Source: JASBZA01 sp964345295
Lineage (GTDB): Bacteria; Bacillota; Clostridia; Saccharofermentanales; Fastidiosipilaceae
DNA length: 63,686 nt
Assembly: GCA_964345295.1 (NCBI GenBank)
Contig: CAYFQG010000006.1
Span: forward strand, 1-63,686
Direction of reading: 5' to 3'
Shown here: positions 44,740 to 52,781 of the stretch, in pieces
Layout of the letters: each line of letters begins with the position of its first letter
Numbering within the stretch: the first letter of the stretch is position 1
Notes under the pieces: generated by a model
The model's input: the letters and a program-made list of their open reading frames with translations, nothing else
The model's database searches: none
Told to the model about the DNA's origin: nothing
Program-made: the position numbers and the translations under genes

Positions 44740-45635
44740 TGGCTATCACAGTAATTTGCGGTCCTACGGGGACCGGAAAAACGGGCTTGGCCCTGGCTTT
44801 GGCCGAAAAAATCGGAGCATCTATCGTCAATGCCGATTCCATGCAGATTTATAAAGGGCTGGATATAGGAACGGCTAAACCGACACTAGAAGAAAGGCAA
44901 ATAGCCCCTCATTATCTGATAGATATTAAGGACCCTGCGGAAAAATACAGTGTCCGTGACTACATGAAGGATGCCAAAAAATGTATCGACGAGGCCCAAA
45001 GCCGGGAGGAAAAACTGATATTCGTCGGCGGAACCCCGCAGTATGTGACAAGTTTAGTGGAAGGCATCCATTACATTCCGGACAGTACCGACCACGCCTA
45101 CCGGGCTGAATTAGAGAAAATTCTGGCTGATAAGGGGCCGGAAAGCCTCTGGAAGGCCTTGGAAGAAGTGGATTTTCCCAGGGCTCAAGTACTCCACCCC
45201 AACGACCACAAACGTATTATAAGGGCACTGGAGATTTATCATACAACCGGCATGCGCCAGAGCGATTGGGACGAAGCCGGCCAAAGAATATTTTTGCCTT
45301 ATACTTTTGAGGTCTATGCGCCGAATTGGCCCAGAGAAGTGCTTTATGACAGGATTAATAGGCGCGTCGATTTAATGATGGCACAAGGCCTTTTAGAAGA
45401 AGCCAAAAAAGTTTACGACATGGATCTGCCGGCAGATGCAACCTGCCTTCAAGCTATCGCTTACAAGGAATTTTTCCCTTATTTTGAAGGAAAGGCCTCT
45501 TTGGAAGAATCCGTGGAGCTCCTCAAGAGAAATTCCAGGCGCTATGCCAAACGCCAGCTAACCTGGTATAAAAAGCTAGATTACATCCAATGGATCAAAC
45601 CGGAGGATTTCGAGGATTTTGTGAAAGATTTTTAA
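44739..45635 (+). CDS. miaA: tRNA dimethylallyltransferase
   Basis: 298 aa. Walker A is GPTGTGKTGLALALAEK; INADSMQIYKGLDIGTAKP-type residues follow (here VNADSMQIYKG), then HYLIDI and FVGGTPQYV. It transfers dimethylallyl to A37 of tRNAs reading U-starting codons, making the substrate of MiaB. In this copy the usual GGTGLY reads GGTPQY. It is coupled to mutL by a one-base overlap. Confidence 0.95.
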   Translation: MAITVICGPTGTGKTGLALALAEKIGASIVNADSMQIYKGLDIGTAKPTLEERQIAPHYLIDIKDPAEKYSVRDYMKDAKKCIDEAQSREEKLIFVGGTPQYVTSLVEGIHYIPDSTDHAYRAELEKILADKGPESLWKALEEVDFPRAQVLHPNDHKRIIRALEIYHTTGMRQSDWDEAGQRIFLPYTFEVYAPNWPREVLYDRINRRVDLMMAQGLLEEAKKVYDMDLPADATCLQAIAYKEFFPYFEGKASLEESVELLKRNSRRYAKRQLTWYKKLDYIQWIKPEDFEDFVKDF

Positions 45636-45732
45636 CCGGGCCGAAATTTCGCCTATAACCAATTCCCTAAAGCTTATGCCTTGCCTATGCTCTATACATA
45701 TCAAGTAAGAGGAAAGAAGAGGTTAATAACAG

Positions 45733-46086
45733 ATGAGCAATTATTATGGTACAGGCAGAAGATTGAATAAGCAGTTTGTCAGGCAAAGAGAACGCAATAT
45801 GGGCCTAAGAAAGGGCCTACAAGATGAGTTTCTCAATCGCCTTATTGAAGAAGAGGTCCAGGTAGACTTATTCTTACGAAACGAAAGTGTAAGGTCCGGC
45901 CAAATCCTGGCCTATGATAATTGGTCTGTTCTGGTCCTGGCCCAAGATAAGCAATATCTCTTCTTCAAGGCATCAATCATGGGAATTATCCCCGAAAGGC
46001 CTATTGAAATCGATCTGGGACATAGAGAACCGCCCTATGATTTGGTCTCGGAAAGTTCCGAACGTTACTACGGCCACTATCAATAA
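45733..46086 (+). CDS. hfq: Divergent Hfq-like Sm protein
   Basis: 117 aa. Residues about 30-88 carry the Sm fold of Hfq: GLQDEFLNRLIEEEVQVDLF, then SVRSGQILAYDNWSVLVL and YLFFKASIMGIIPER. The proximal-face Gln and Asp are kept, but the hallmark Y-K-H reads F-K-A, so the histidine is lost. A basic N-terminal extension (RRLNKQFVRQRERN) and a Tyr-rich tail are added. Position right after miaA is the usual hfq locus, which supports the call. RNA binding is likely altered (inference). Confidence 0.8.
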   Translation: MSNYYGTGRRLNKQFVRQRERNMGLRKGLQDEFLNRLIEEEVQVDLFLRNESVRSGQILAYDNWSVLVLAQDKQYLFFKASIMGIIPERPIEIDLGHREPPYDLVSESSERYYGHYQ

Positions 46087-46103
46087 AAATAAAGGACAAG
46101 CTC

Positions 46104-46781
46104 TTAAACTCTGGTCCTGATTAGGCCCTTAACTTTACCTAATATGCGGCACTCTTCCGTATCGAAGGGGATAGGCGCGTAATAGGGGTTCTCGGGGAAG
46201 AGGTAGGGTCTGCCGTCCAGGTAGGAAAAGCGTTTGACCGTTGCTTCTTCTCCGATAAGGGCAATAATGATATCGTTGTTATCAGCTGTCTGAGCGACTT
46301 CTACAACCAGGAGATCACCGTCCAGGATGCCAACTTCTATCATGGAATCACCGCGAACCTTCAGCAAAAAGTTGCCGTCCTTATCGGGCGGAAAGAGCTT
46401 CTCATCCAGGGCTATGGTGTACTGCACATTCTCTTGAGCTAAGATGGGCCTGCCGGCTGTCACCAGACCAATCAAGGGTAGGCCTATAATATCGTCCGGA
46501 TTTACATGATCCTCGTAAAAATCATCCTGATTGTCCACCTCATCATCCAGCATACCTACTATGGAAATGGCACGTCTCTTGCCGTCGGCATAAGAAATAA
46601 GACCTGCTTCCTGGAGGTCGGTCAGATAACCGTGGACAGTAGAAGTGGACTTAATATCCAGGGCCTTGCAAATATCCCTGACGGAAGGGGAGTAGCCCTC
46701 GGAACGGATGAAATCTTCCAAAAAATCCAAGGTGCGCTTCATATTTTGCTCACGTTTACTAAGTTTCTTGTTCTCTGTCAT
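46104..46781 (-). CDS. lexA: LexA SOS repressor
   Basis: 225 aa. The N-terminal winged helix has FIRSEGYSPSVRDICKALDI. The self-cleavage site is Ala-Gly in LVTAGRPI, the catalytic serine is in RGDSMIE and the lysine in ATVKRF. It represses DNA-damage genes until RecA triggers cleavage. The frame reaches 46904, but AAGGAG lies before ATG 46781. A LexA box covers its own -35 (46838-46851), so it is self-regulated. Confidence 0.95.
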   Translation of the reverse strand: MTENKKLSKREQNMKRTLDFLEDFIRSEGYSPSVRDICKALDIKSTSTVHGYLTDLQEAGLISYADGKRRAISIVGMLDDEVDNQDDFYEDHVNPDDIIGLPLIGLVTAGRPILAQENVQYTIALDEKLFPPDKDGNFLLKVRGDSMIEVGILDGDLLVVEVAQTADNNDIIIALIGEEATVKRFSYLDGRPYLFPENPYYAPIPFDTEECRILGKVKGLIRTRV

Positions 46782-46811
46782 AGGAAGACTCCTTGAATGT
46801 TTTATGTTGTC

Positions 46812-46851
46812 AGTATAGCGGAATAAGGCAGCTAATGCAAACATATGTTCT
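46812..46851 (-). promoter_or_regulatory. lexA promoter with overlapping LexA (SOS) box
   Basis: On the minus strand TTGCAT (46835-46840) and TATACT (46812-46817) are 17 bp apart. The sequence AGAACATATGTTTG (46838-46851) matches 12 of 14 positions of the Firmicutes box CGAACRNRYGTTYC and overlaps the -35. Confidence 0.8.
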
Positions 46852-46871
46852 TTATTATTTGCCGGTAAAAC

Positions 46872-46900
46872 TTGCCTCGATCCTAAGCTTTCTCTATAAT
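46872..46900 (+). promoter_or_regulatory. Promoter of the LexA-divergent gene
   Basis: TTGCCT (46872-46877) and a perfect TATAAT (46895-46900) are 17 bp apart. The LexA box ends 21 bp upstream of this -35, so control by LexA is possible but not certain. Confidence 0.7.
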
Positions 46901-46939
46901 TCACAGCTAAGAAGTACTATAGAAGAAGGATAGAAGACC

Positions 46940-47464
46940 TTGGCAGATACACAGGATAAAACAGATGTTTTTAAGAACTTACTGGATAAGAAGCCCGCTC
47001 CTAAGGCCGAGGCTAAGTCTGACCGGCCGGTTAATGCTACGAACTATTCCAATGAGCAAACCAGGCGTGTAAGGCTCGGCAACACCGCTCCTAAAGCCGC
47101 GCCTTCTTCATCAAAGACTTCCTCAAGAGCTTCGAACCCTAAAATAACCGCCAATGCAGCTTCCAAGAAATCCTCTAAGAGTGAAAATATTATAAAAAAC
47201 CCGGCACGTTTTACCGAGGTCATCAGTACCTCTAAGCCCAACTTCCTGTCCAAGTTGCAAAGGACAGGGCCTGCTAAACGTTATCGATTAAAAGGTTATG
47301 CCAACAAGGCCTATGCCAACCAGGTAAGGCAACAAGAGAAGCGTAATAAGCAGCTTCTAAACACAGCCCTGTGGATTCTTCTGGTCATTATCTTATTAAT
47401 TATTTTTTATAAGATTAATCCGATTGATAAAATTCAGAAAATCAAACACCTTTTCGGCCTTTAG
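46940..47464 (+). CDS. Unrecognised basic protein with a C-terminal membrane anchor
   Basis: 174 aa starting at TTG 46940 with AGAAGGA upstream. Residues 1-100 are low-complexity, rich in Ser, Lys, Ala and Asn. Residues about 100-140 are strongly basic (GPAKRYRLKGYANKAYANQV), then a single hydrophobic helix (TALWILLVIILLIIFYKI) and a short basic tail. It is probably tail-anchored with the basic part in the cytosol. It lies head to head with lexA, the place held in Bacillus by the SOS division inhibitor YneA, but it has no LysM domain and no visible similarity. Confidence 0.6.
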   Translation: MADTQDKTDVFKNLLDKKPAPKAEAKSDRPVNATNYSNEQTRRVRLGNTAPKAAPSSSKTSSRASNPKITANAASKKSSKSENIIKNPARFTEVISTSKPNFLSKLQRTGPAKRYRLKGYANKAYANQVRQQEKRNKQLLNTALWILLVIILLIIFYKINPIDKIQKIKHLFGL

Positions 47465-47473
47465 GCCCTTTGC

Positions 47474-48523
47474 TTATTCAGAATCAGCACCTTCAGAATT
47501 ACCGGAATCTTCAGAAGCTTCCTCTTCGTGTTGAAGTGACAAATCCGGCCTTTCGGAAGCCAAGGGGTTGGCTTCGACTGCCTTGTGGAGTTGTCTTTGG
47601 TCAACGTGCGTATAAATTTCGGTTGTGGCTACAGATTCGTGACCCAAAATCTGTTGGAGCATACGAATATCGACATTACCGTACTGATACATAAGTGTGG
47701 CGGCCGTATGTCTTAACTTATGGGTAGAATACTTAGTGGGGTCAATTCCCGCTTTTTTCAAATAATTATGGATCATCCGCTGAATAGAGGTTCGGGCCAG
47801 ACGGTTACCCTGGCGGCTGATAAAAAGGGCCTTTTGTTCGGGAGCATTCTTGGGTCGATCCGGCAAATAAGCTTCAATGGCGCTGATACAAGCCTGGTTT
47901 AAATAAATGGTCCGCTCTTTATTGCCCTTACCTACCACGCGCATGGTTTTGGCCTCTAAATCAATATCATCTACATCGATACTGTTTAACTCGGCCAAAC
48001 GGAGGCCGCAGTTTAAGAACAAGGTTAAGATACAATAATTTCTGGATGCAAATTCGTCTTCTTCGCTGTTTACCCGATTTAATAATCGCTTACTTTCTTC
48101 TAAACTCAGATATTGAGGTTGTTTTTTGGGAATCTTGGGACTTTCTAACTCGGAAGCCGGGTCATAGTCTATGATTTGCCTCTTATTAGCAGCCCATTTA
48201 AAGAAAGATCTTAAGCTCGAAACCTTCCTGGCTCTGGTCTGGGCCGAAGCCTGTCTTTCACGGGTGAGCCAGGATAAAAAGGCATAAAAATCCGTCAATG
48301 TGATGGATTTGAGATATTCGGCTTGGATGGTATGAATAGGAATCTGATCAAATTCCACATCTTTGGCAATTTCCTTACGATGAAGACGCATAAAACGAAA
48401 AAACATGGTGAGGTCGTAACGGTATTCTTTGACCGTAAGGGGAGACCTCCCCAAAATAGCTTCCATATAACCTAAGTACTCTTCCAGAATAGGAAAGGTA
48501 TGAATATCTATTGAATCCGGCAC
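47474..48523 (-). CDS. Xer-type tyrosine recombinase
   Basis: 349 aa. The N-terminal SAM-like DNA-binding domain (about 1-110) is followed by the catalytic domain with Arg in NCGLRLAELNSIDV, HKLRHTAATLMYQ, and GHESVATTEIYTHV, which supplies the final His and the nucleophile Tyr. Length and lack of phage neighbours fit a chromosomal XerC/XerD- or XerA-type enzyme that resolves chromosome dimers. A Ser/Glu-rich tail of about 30 residues is added. It starts at GTG 48523 with AGGAGAGG upstream. Confidence 0.82.
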   Translation of the reverse strand: MPDSIDIHTFPILEEYLGYMEAILGRSPLTVKEYRYDLTMFFRFMRLHRKEIAKDVEFDQIPIHTIQAEYLKSITLTDFYAFLSWLTRERQASAQTRARKVSSLRSFFKWAANKRQIIDYDPASELESPKIPKKQPQYLSLEESKRLLNRVNSEEDEFASRNYCILTLFLNCGLRLAELNSIDVDDIDLEAKTMRVVGKGNKERTIYLNQACISAIEAYLPDRPKNAPEQKALFISRQGNRLARTSIQRMIHNYLKKAGIDPTKYSTHKLRHTAATLMYQYGNVDIRMLQQILGHESVATTEIYTHVDQRQLHKAVEANPLASERPDLSLQHEEEASEDSGNSEGADSE

Positions 48524-48619
48524 CTAAAGTCGTCCTCTCCTTAAAATATTAGTATTATATTAGCATATTAATGGATAGTTTTAGATGACCGGGCCTCTTA
48601 CTTTGGTAAAATATAGCTC

Positions 48620-49375
48620 ATGAAAAAGACCAAGAAAAATCAAGAGCCCAAAGTGCTCAGAAAAATGGACAAAGAGGAGAGAAGAGAGCTGGTCCGGTCC
48701 ATGGTGAACCCGGAAGGCCAAGAAGCTCCCGAAGACCTCAAGCTGACAGAAGAAGACCAGAATCTCAAAGGCGAGTCCAAGCTCATTAATTGGATTATCA
48801 ACATTTCTACCGTGGTCGGTATCGTGGCCATGGTGGTTTTTGTTGTATGGGCCCAAAGACAGGGCATTTTTAAGAGCCAGGAAAGTCTGCAGAACTTCGT
48901 AGACGGTCTTTATCCCTGGGGACCGGTTGTCTTTACAATTATCCAGATTATTCAAGTCGTTATTCCTATCATACCGGGCGGAATCAGTACGGTCGTCGGC
49001 GTCATTCTCTTTGGCCCCTTATGGGGATTTGTCTATAACTATGTCGGTATAGCCATAGGTTCTATTGTAGTCTTTTTCTTATCACGTCGTTACGGTAAGC
49101 CCCTGGTCAGCATGATGATAGGGAAGAAGCGCTATAATAAGTATATCGGCTGGACCGGCACCGGCCAAAGCTTCACTAAGATTTTTGCCATACTGATTTT
49201 CCTTCCGGTCGCTCCCGATGACATCCTGTGCTATATAGCCGGTTTGACCCACATGACAGCCAAACAATTTGTTATTATAATCCTTACTTGTAAGCCACCT
49301 TCTATTTTGGCTTACTCTATGGGCCTAACTTACCTCTTACAGCAGGTATTGGGCTTTTTAAAAAATGTGGCATAG
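48620..49375 (+). CDS. TVP38/TMEM64 (VTT-domain) membrane protein
   Basis: 251 aa. A polar, highly charged N-terminal tail (1-55) is followed by a membrane helix and the VTT/SNARE-associated domain: VIPIIPGGISTVVGVILFGP, YVGIAIGSIVVFFLSRRYG and FLPVAPDDILCYIAGLTHM. Family members are thought to move lipids across the membrane; the role here is unknown. It stands 12 bp before asd. Confidence 0.8.
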   Translation: MKKTKKNQEPKVLRKMDKEERRELVRSMVNPEGQEAPEDLKLTEEDQNLKGESKLINWIINISTVVGIVAMVVFVVWAQRQGIFKSQESLQNFVDGLYPWGPVVFTIIQIIQVVIPIIPGGISTVVGVILFGPLWGFVYNYVGIAIGSIVVFFLSRRYGKPLVSMMIGKKRYNKYIGWTGTGQSFTKIFAILIFLPVAPDDILCYIAGLTHMTAKQFVIIILTCKPPSILAYSMGLTYLLQQVLGFLKNVA

Positions 49376-49387
49376 GAGTGATGTTTT

Positions 49388-50479
49388 ATGAGTAAGAAGT
49401 TACAAGTTGGCATAATCGGAGCAACCGGCTACGTCGGACAACGCTTCGTATCTTTGTTACAAGACCATCCTTTCTTCGAAATAAGAAAATTGGCTGCCTC
49501 CGAAAGATCCGCCGGTAAGGCTTACGGAGATGTCTTGCAAAACAAGCAACATGATTTTCTTAAATTAAATGAAAAAACTTCTAAGATAATTTTAGATCGA
49601 TTAAACATAGAAGATGTTCCGACTTTTGCCCGGGATTTGGATTTTTGTTTCTGCGCGGTTAATATGGAAAAAGATGCCATTATTGCTTTAGAAGAAGCTT
49701 TGGCCAAAGAAGGCTTGGGCGTGGTATCCAATAACTCGGCTAACCGTCTGAAACCCGATGTTCCTATGGTTATTCCGGAAATAAATCCCGAGCACTTCGA
49801 CATGATTGAACAGCAAAGAAAACGCCTGGGTACCGATACGGGCTTCATTGTCTGTAAGCCCAACTGTTCCATCCAATCCTATGTACCGGCCTTACACGCA
49901 CTGAAGAAGTGGGAACCTGAAGTGGTTTTTGTATCAACCTATCAGGCCATATCGGGTGCAGGCAAGACCTTCGAAACCTGGCCGGAAGCACGAGATAATG
50001 TCATTCCATATATAGGTGGCGAGGAAGAAAAAAGCGAACAGGAACCGCACAAGATCTGGGGACAGATTACGGAAGACGGTATAGTGGCCTCTGAGAAACC
50101 TGCTATATCGGCACACTGCTTCAGAGTAGGTGTGCAAGAAGGACATACCGCATCTGTAACCGTTAAGTTTAAAAATAAACCATCCAAAGAAGAGATTCTT
50201 GAGGCATGGGCCAACTATGAAGGTTTGCCGCAGCAGTATAAGTTACCGCAGGCACCGGAACACTTTATTCATTATCTGGAAGATCCCAGCCATCCACAGG
50301 CCAAATACGACGCCAACGTCGATAAGGGCATGGCCATTCAGATTTCACGTCTCAGAGAAGATTCTATTTTAGATTATAAATTTGCTTGTCTGTCTCATAA
50401 TACCTTGAGAGGCGCTGCCGGCGGTGCAGTCTTAACCGCTGAACTTTTGTATAAACTGGGTTGGATTCAAGCCAGGTAA
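49388..50479 (+). CDS. asd: Aspartate-semialdehyde dehydrogenase, archaeal/fungal-type
   Basis: 363 aa. The NADP loop is GIIGATGYVGQRFVSLL, the catalytic Cys lies in CKPNCSIQSY, and the His in GHTASVTVKF. The sequence type is the one shared with archaea and fungi rather than the classical E. coli type. It feeds aspartate semialdehyde to the threonine/methionine and DAP branches; dapL lies 13 kb away. GGAGTG precedes the ATG. Confidence 0.93.
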   Translation: MSKKLQVGIIGATGYVGQRFVSLLQDHPFFEIRKLAASERSAGKAYGDVLQNKQHDFLKLNEKTSKIILDRLNIEDVPTFARDLDFCFCAVNMEKDAIIALEEALAKEGLGVVSNNSANRLKPDVPMVIPEINPEHFDMIEQQRKRLGTDTGFIVCKPNCSIQSYVPALHALKKWEPEVVFVSTYQAISGAGKTFETWPEARDNVIPYIGGEEEKSEQEPHKIWGQITEDGIVASEKPAISAHCFRVGVQEGHTASVTVKFKNKPSKEEILEAWANYEGLPQQYKLPQAPEHFIHYLEDPSHPQAKYDANVDKGMAIQISRLREDSILDYKFACLSHNTLRGAAGGAVLTAELLYKLGWIQAR

Positions 50480-50512
50480 GATCCCATACTTAATTTAATA
50501 GTCTATTGAAAG

Positions 50513-50534
50513 AGGAGGCCCACTGTGGCCTCCT
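50513..50534 (+). terminator. Terminator after asd
   Basis: AGGAGGCC (50513-50520) pairs with GGCCTCCT (50527-50534) around CACTGT, followed by TTCCACATTTT. The T tail is imperfect. Confidence 0.65.
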
Positions 50535-50632
50535 TTCCACATTTTATCCACATGAACAAAATAATAGTTTTGTTCATGTGTGTAGAGGTAAACAGTCCGG
50601 AAGAGGCTAAAACAATCCACAACTTATCCACA
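50533..50632 (+). promoter_or_regulatory. Cluster of four DnaA-box-like sites
   Basis: Two perfect boxes TTATCCACA (50544-50552 and 50624-50632) are each preceded by a near match, CTTTCCACA (50533-50541) and CAATCCACA (50613-50621). Within each pair the sites start 11 bp apart, and the second pair lies exactly 80 bp after the first, all in one orientation. This looks like a DnaA-binding region. No dnaA, dnaN or rpmH is near, so it is not a classical origin. Confidence 0.5.
50549..50580. repeat. Perfect 13-bp inverted repeat between the DnaA-box pairs
   Basis: CACATGAACAAAA (50549-50561) and TTTTGTTCATGTG (50568-50580) pair perfectly around TAATAG. No T run follows on the plus strand, so it is less like a terminator and could be an operator or a structural element. 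Confidence 0.7.
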
Positions 50633-50921
50633 TAGGCCATTTAAGGATGTCTTTTGCTGACAGGACACTTGTCCTTGTGCTGTGCTTAGCTGTATTTGTC
50701 CCATGGGCAGCTTGCTTTTGTCCGACAGACACAAGTCTATCTCAGGTAGACAGTAATTTTTACTATAAGGGCTGTAGAATCCATCTGCAACGGACACGTA
50801 AAAATAGCATTTGCCAATCTAATTATTACACTTATGTGTCAGTAATTATTATGTAACAATGTAGTTTAAAGCCTATATCAGCGGTATTTATAAGTTGTGT
50901 TTAGAAATCGAATCATAAAAA
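50633..50921. other. Non-coding gap of about 290 bp with small dyads
   Basis: No credible gene is visible. A 69-codon open frame (50647-50856) has only a short AAGG upstream and no recognisable features. Small inverted repeats are present: GGACACTTGTCC, GTCTATCTCAGGTAGAC, and an AT-rich dyad TAATTATTAC/GTAATTATTA (50820-50829 and 50842-50851). A structured RNA is possible, but none of the common families was recognised. Confidence 0.5.
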
Positions 50922-50949
50922 ATTCCCGATTCTAAATGAACCGGGAATC
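50922..50949 (-). terminator. Terminator of the acyl-CoA synthetase gene
   Basis: On the minus strand GATTCCCG and CGGGAAT form a stem of about 7 bp with a long loop, followed by a T run and ATG. It lies about 55 bp after the stop codon at 51005. Confidence 0.75.
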
Positions 50950-51004
50950 AAAAATTTTGTGATGCGTTTAAATTGCTAAATTATCACTCAATAAAAACTA
51001 ATAC

Positions 51005-52768
51005 TTAGTTCTTCGAGCGGACAACCTTCTTAGACGTATTTCTGACAAAGTCTTCATCACGAATGGTGATATTACGCATGGCCTTGTAGTCGCTGACCTG
51101 GTGGTTGACTTCTTTTACCAACGCCTCCATATGTGCCTGTACCTCTTCCCTACTAGGATCCTTCTTAGCTAAGATGGTTTCCATTTCTTCTTTATTGGGG
51201 AAGATTTCAACTACAACCTGTGTATCGCCACGATTATCGGGAGCACCACTTACGACAGCTTCAGCAACTTCCGTGTGTTTCTTCAGAAGGAACTCCAACT
51301 CTTCGGGGAAAACATTCTTGCCGTTCTTGGTAACGATGACGTTTTTCTTACGACCGGTGATAATCACAAAACCATCATCATCGATATAACCCAGGTCACC
51401 GGTATGGAACCAACCGTCTTGCAAGACTTCTTGGGTTTTGGCCTCGTCACCATAATAGCCCAACATGATATTGGGGCCCTTACCGATGAATTCGCCTATA
51501 CCGTTTTCGTCCGGATTCAAAACCTTAACCGCAGTACCGGGTAGAGGTTGACCGGCCGATTCATTCTTGTAATCAATATCTCTGTTGAGGGCCAAAATAG
51601 GACCGCATTCGGTAAGGCCGTAGCCCTGAATGGCTAAGAAACCGAAGTCGTTAAAATCCTTCAAAATCTTAGGATCAATAGCTGCACCGCCTGCGATAAT
51701 GAGGCGCATGTGACCGCCCATGGCTTCGTGGATATCTTTGAAAAGCTTCTTTCGAACATCAATACCCAACTTCATCAGGAAGCGGCTCAGGCCCAGAGCA
51801 AAATTAACCTTCTTTCTGGCACCTTGCTTATCGGTGTTCTTCCAAATTCTCTTGTGGAAGGTTTCCAGACCCAGAGGAACAGCCAGCAAAAGTGAAGTTT
51901 CACTCTCTTTAAGGTTATCCGTGATATGTCTTAAGCCTTCGCAATAGGCAATCGTATCGCCACGATAGATTTGGCAAAGATAACCGCAAGTACACTCATA
52001 GGTGTGGTGTAGGGGCAAAATCGAAAGACACGTATCGCCGCCGACTTCGGTCATCTCACACATACCGACCAGGTTGGCCGATATGGTACCGTGACTATGC
52101 ATAACCGCCTTAGGCTTATCGGTAGTGCCGGACGTAAAGAGCAAAACCCGCATTTCATCCGGATCAATGGGATAGGTCAAGAAGATATTATCGCCTTGTT
52201 CGATACGTTGTTTACCGTCGGCCATAACATTGGACCAGGCAGACTCTTCTACACCCAAGCTGTCAATCATCCGGGGGCCTTGAATCCGAAGTGTATTAAC
52301 CTCTTCCGAATCTTCAAACTTATCCATCTGAATCATAAACTTCAGAGTCGGTATATCCTTCGTCGCTTCGATAGCGGATTCTCTTAACTTAGGTGAATAA
52401 ATGACAGCCGTGACCTTGGCTGAAGTCAACATATTTTTAAGTTCCGGAACCGACAATTCTTTGTCCAAAGGCACTACCACACCGGCACAGTTCACAATGG
52501 ATAAATAAGATACGTACCATTCATAGCGTGTTTCGGCCAGGATTGCCACGCGCTGCTTATTATCGATACCCATGTGGTAAAGGCCCGTACCGAAGTTATG
52601 GACGTCTTGTCCGAACTGTTCATAGCTTACAGGAGCATAAGGCTCGCCTTTGACAGGTTTTAGGAGGAAGGCGTCGCGGTCTTTAAACTCGGCCACGCTC
52701 CCTTCCAACATCTCTCTTAAATTCTTAATGGGGCGCACTACATGAAGCGGTTGCTTATATATACTCAT
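51005..52768 (-). CDS. Long-chain acyl-CoA synthetase-type AMP-forming ligase
   Basis: 587 aa of the ANL superfamily. The AMP motif is LLFTSGTTDKPKAVMHSH, followed by YGLTECGPILALN, WFHTGDLGYIDDDGF and the C-terminal-domain linker TGRKKNVIVTKNGKNVFPEE. The N-terminal NLREMLEGSVAEFKDRDAFL resembles clostridial FadD-like proteins. It probably activates fatty acids to acyl-CoA or acyl-adenylate; chain length is unknown. It is 14 bp behind the M18 aminopeptidase gene. Confidence 0.85.
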   Translation of the reverse strand: MSIYKQPLHVVRPIKNLREMLEGSVAEFKDRDAFLLKPVKGEPYAPVSYEQFGQDVHNFGTGLYHMGIDNKQRVAILAETRYEWYVSYLSIVNCAGVVVPLDKELSVPELKNMLTSAKVTAVIYSPKLRESAIEATKDIPTLKFMIQMDKFEDSEEVNTLRIQGPRMIDSLGVEESAWSNVMADGKQRIEQGDNIFLTYPIDPDEMRVLLFTSGTTDKPKAVMHSHGTISANLVGMCEMTEVGGDTCLSILPLHHTYECTCGYLCQIYRGDTIAYCEGLRHITDNLKESETSLLLAVPLGLETFHKRIWKNTDKQGARKKVNFALGLSRFLMKLGIDVRKKLFKDIHEAMGGHMRLIIAGGAAIDPKILKDFNDFGFLAIQGYGLTECGPILALNRDIDYKNESAGQPLPGTAVKVLNPDENGIGEFIGKGPNIMLGYYGDEAKTQEVLQDGWFHTGDLGYIDDDGFVIITGRKKNVIVTKNGKNVFPEELEFLLKKHTEVAEAVVSGAPDNRGDTQVVVEIFPNKEEMETILAKKDPSREEVQAHMEALVKEVNHQVSDYKAMRNITIRDEDFVRNTSKKVVRSKN

Positions 52769-52781
52769 TTAATAGGGCACC

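Noticed and set aside
50647..50856. 69-codon open frame in the gap after asd
   Set aside because: Only a short AAGG lies before the ATG, the Cys-rich sequence resembles nothing, and it runs through small dyads. It is more likely chance.
50816..50860. dif site near TTATTATGTAAC
   Set aside because: The right arm partly resembles the B. subtilis dif arm, but the left arm does not match and the two arms are not each other's inverted partner.
50480..51004. Classical chromosomal origin (oriC)
   Set aside because: There are only two perfect DnaA boxes, no dnaA, dnaN or rpmH nearby, and flanking genes point toward the site instead of away from it.
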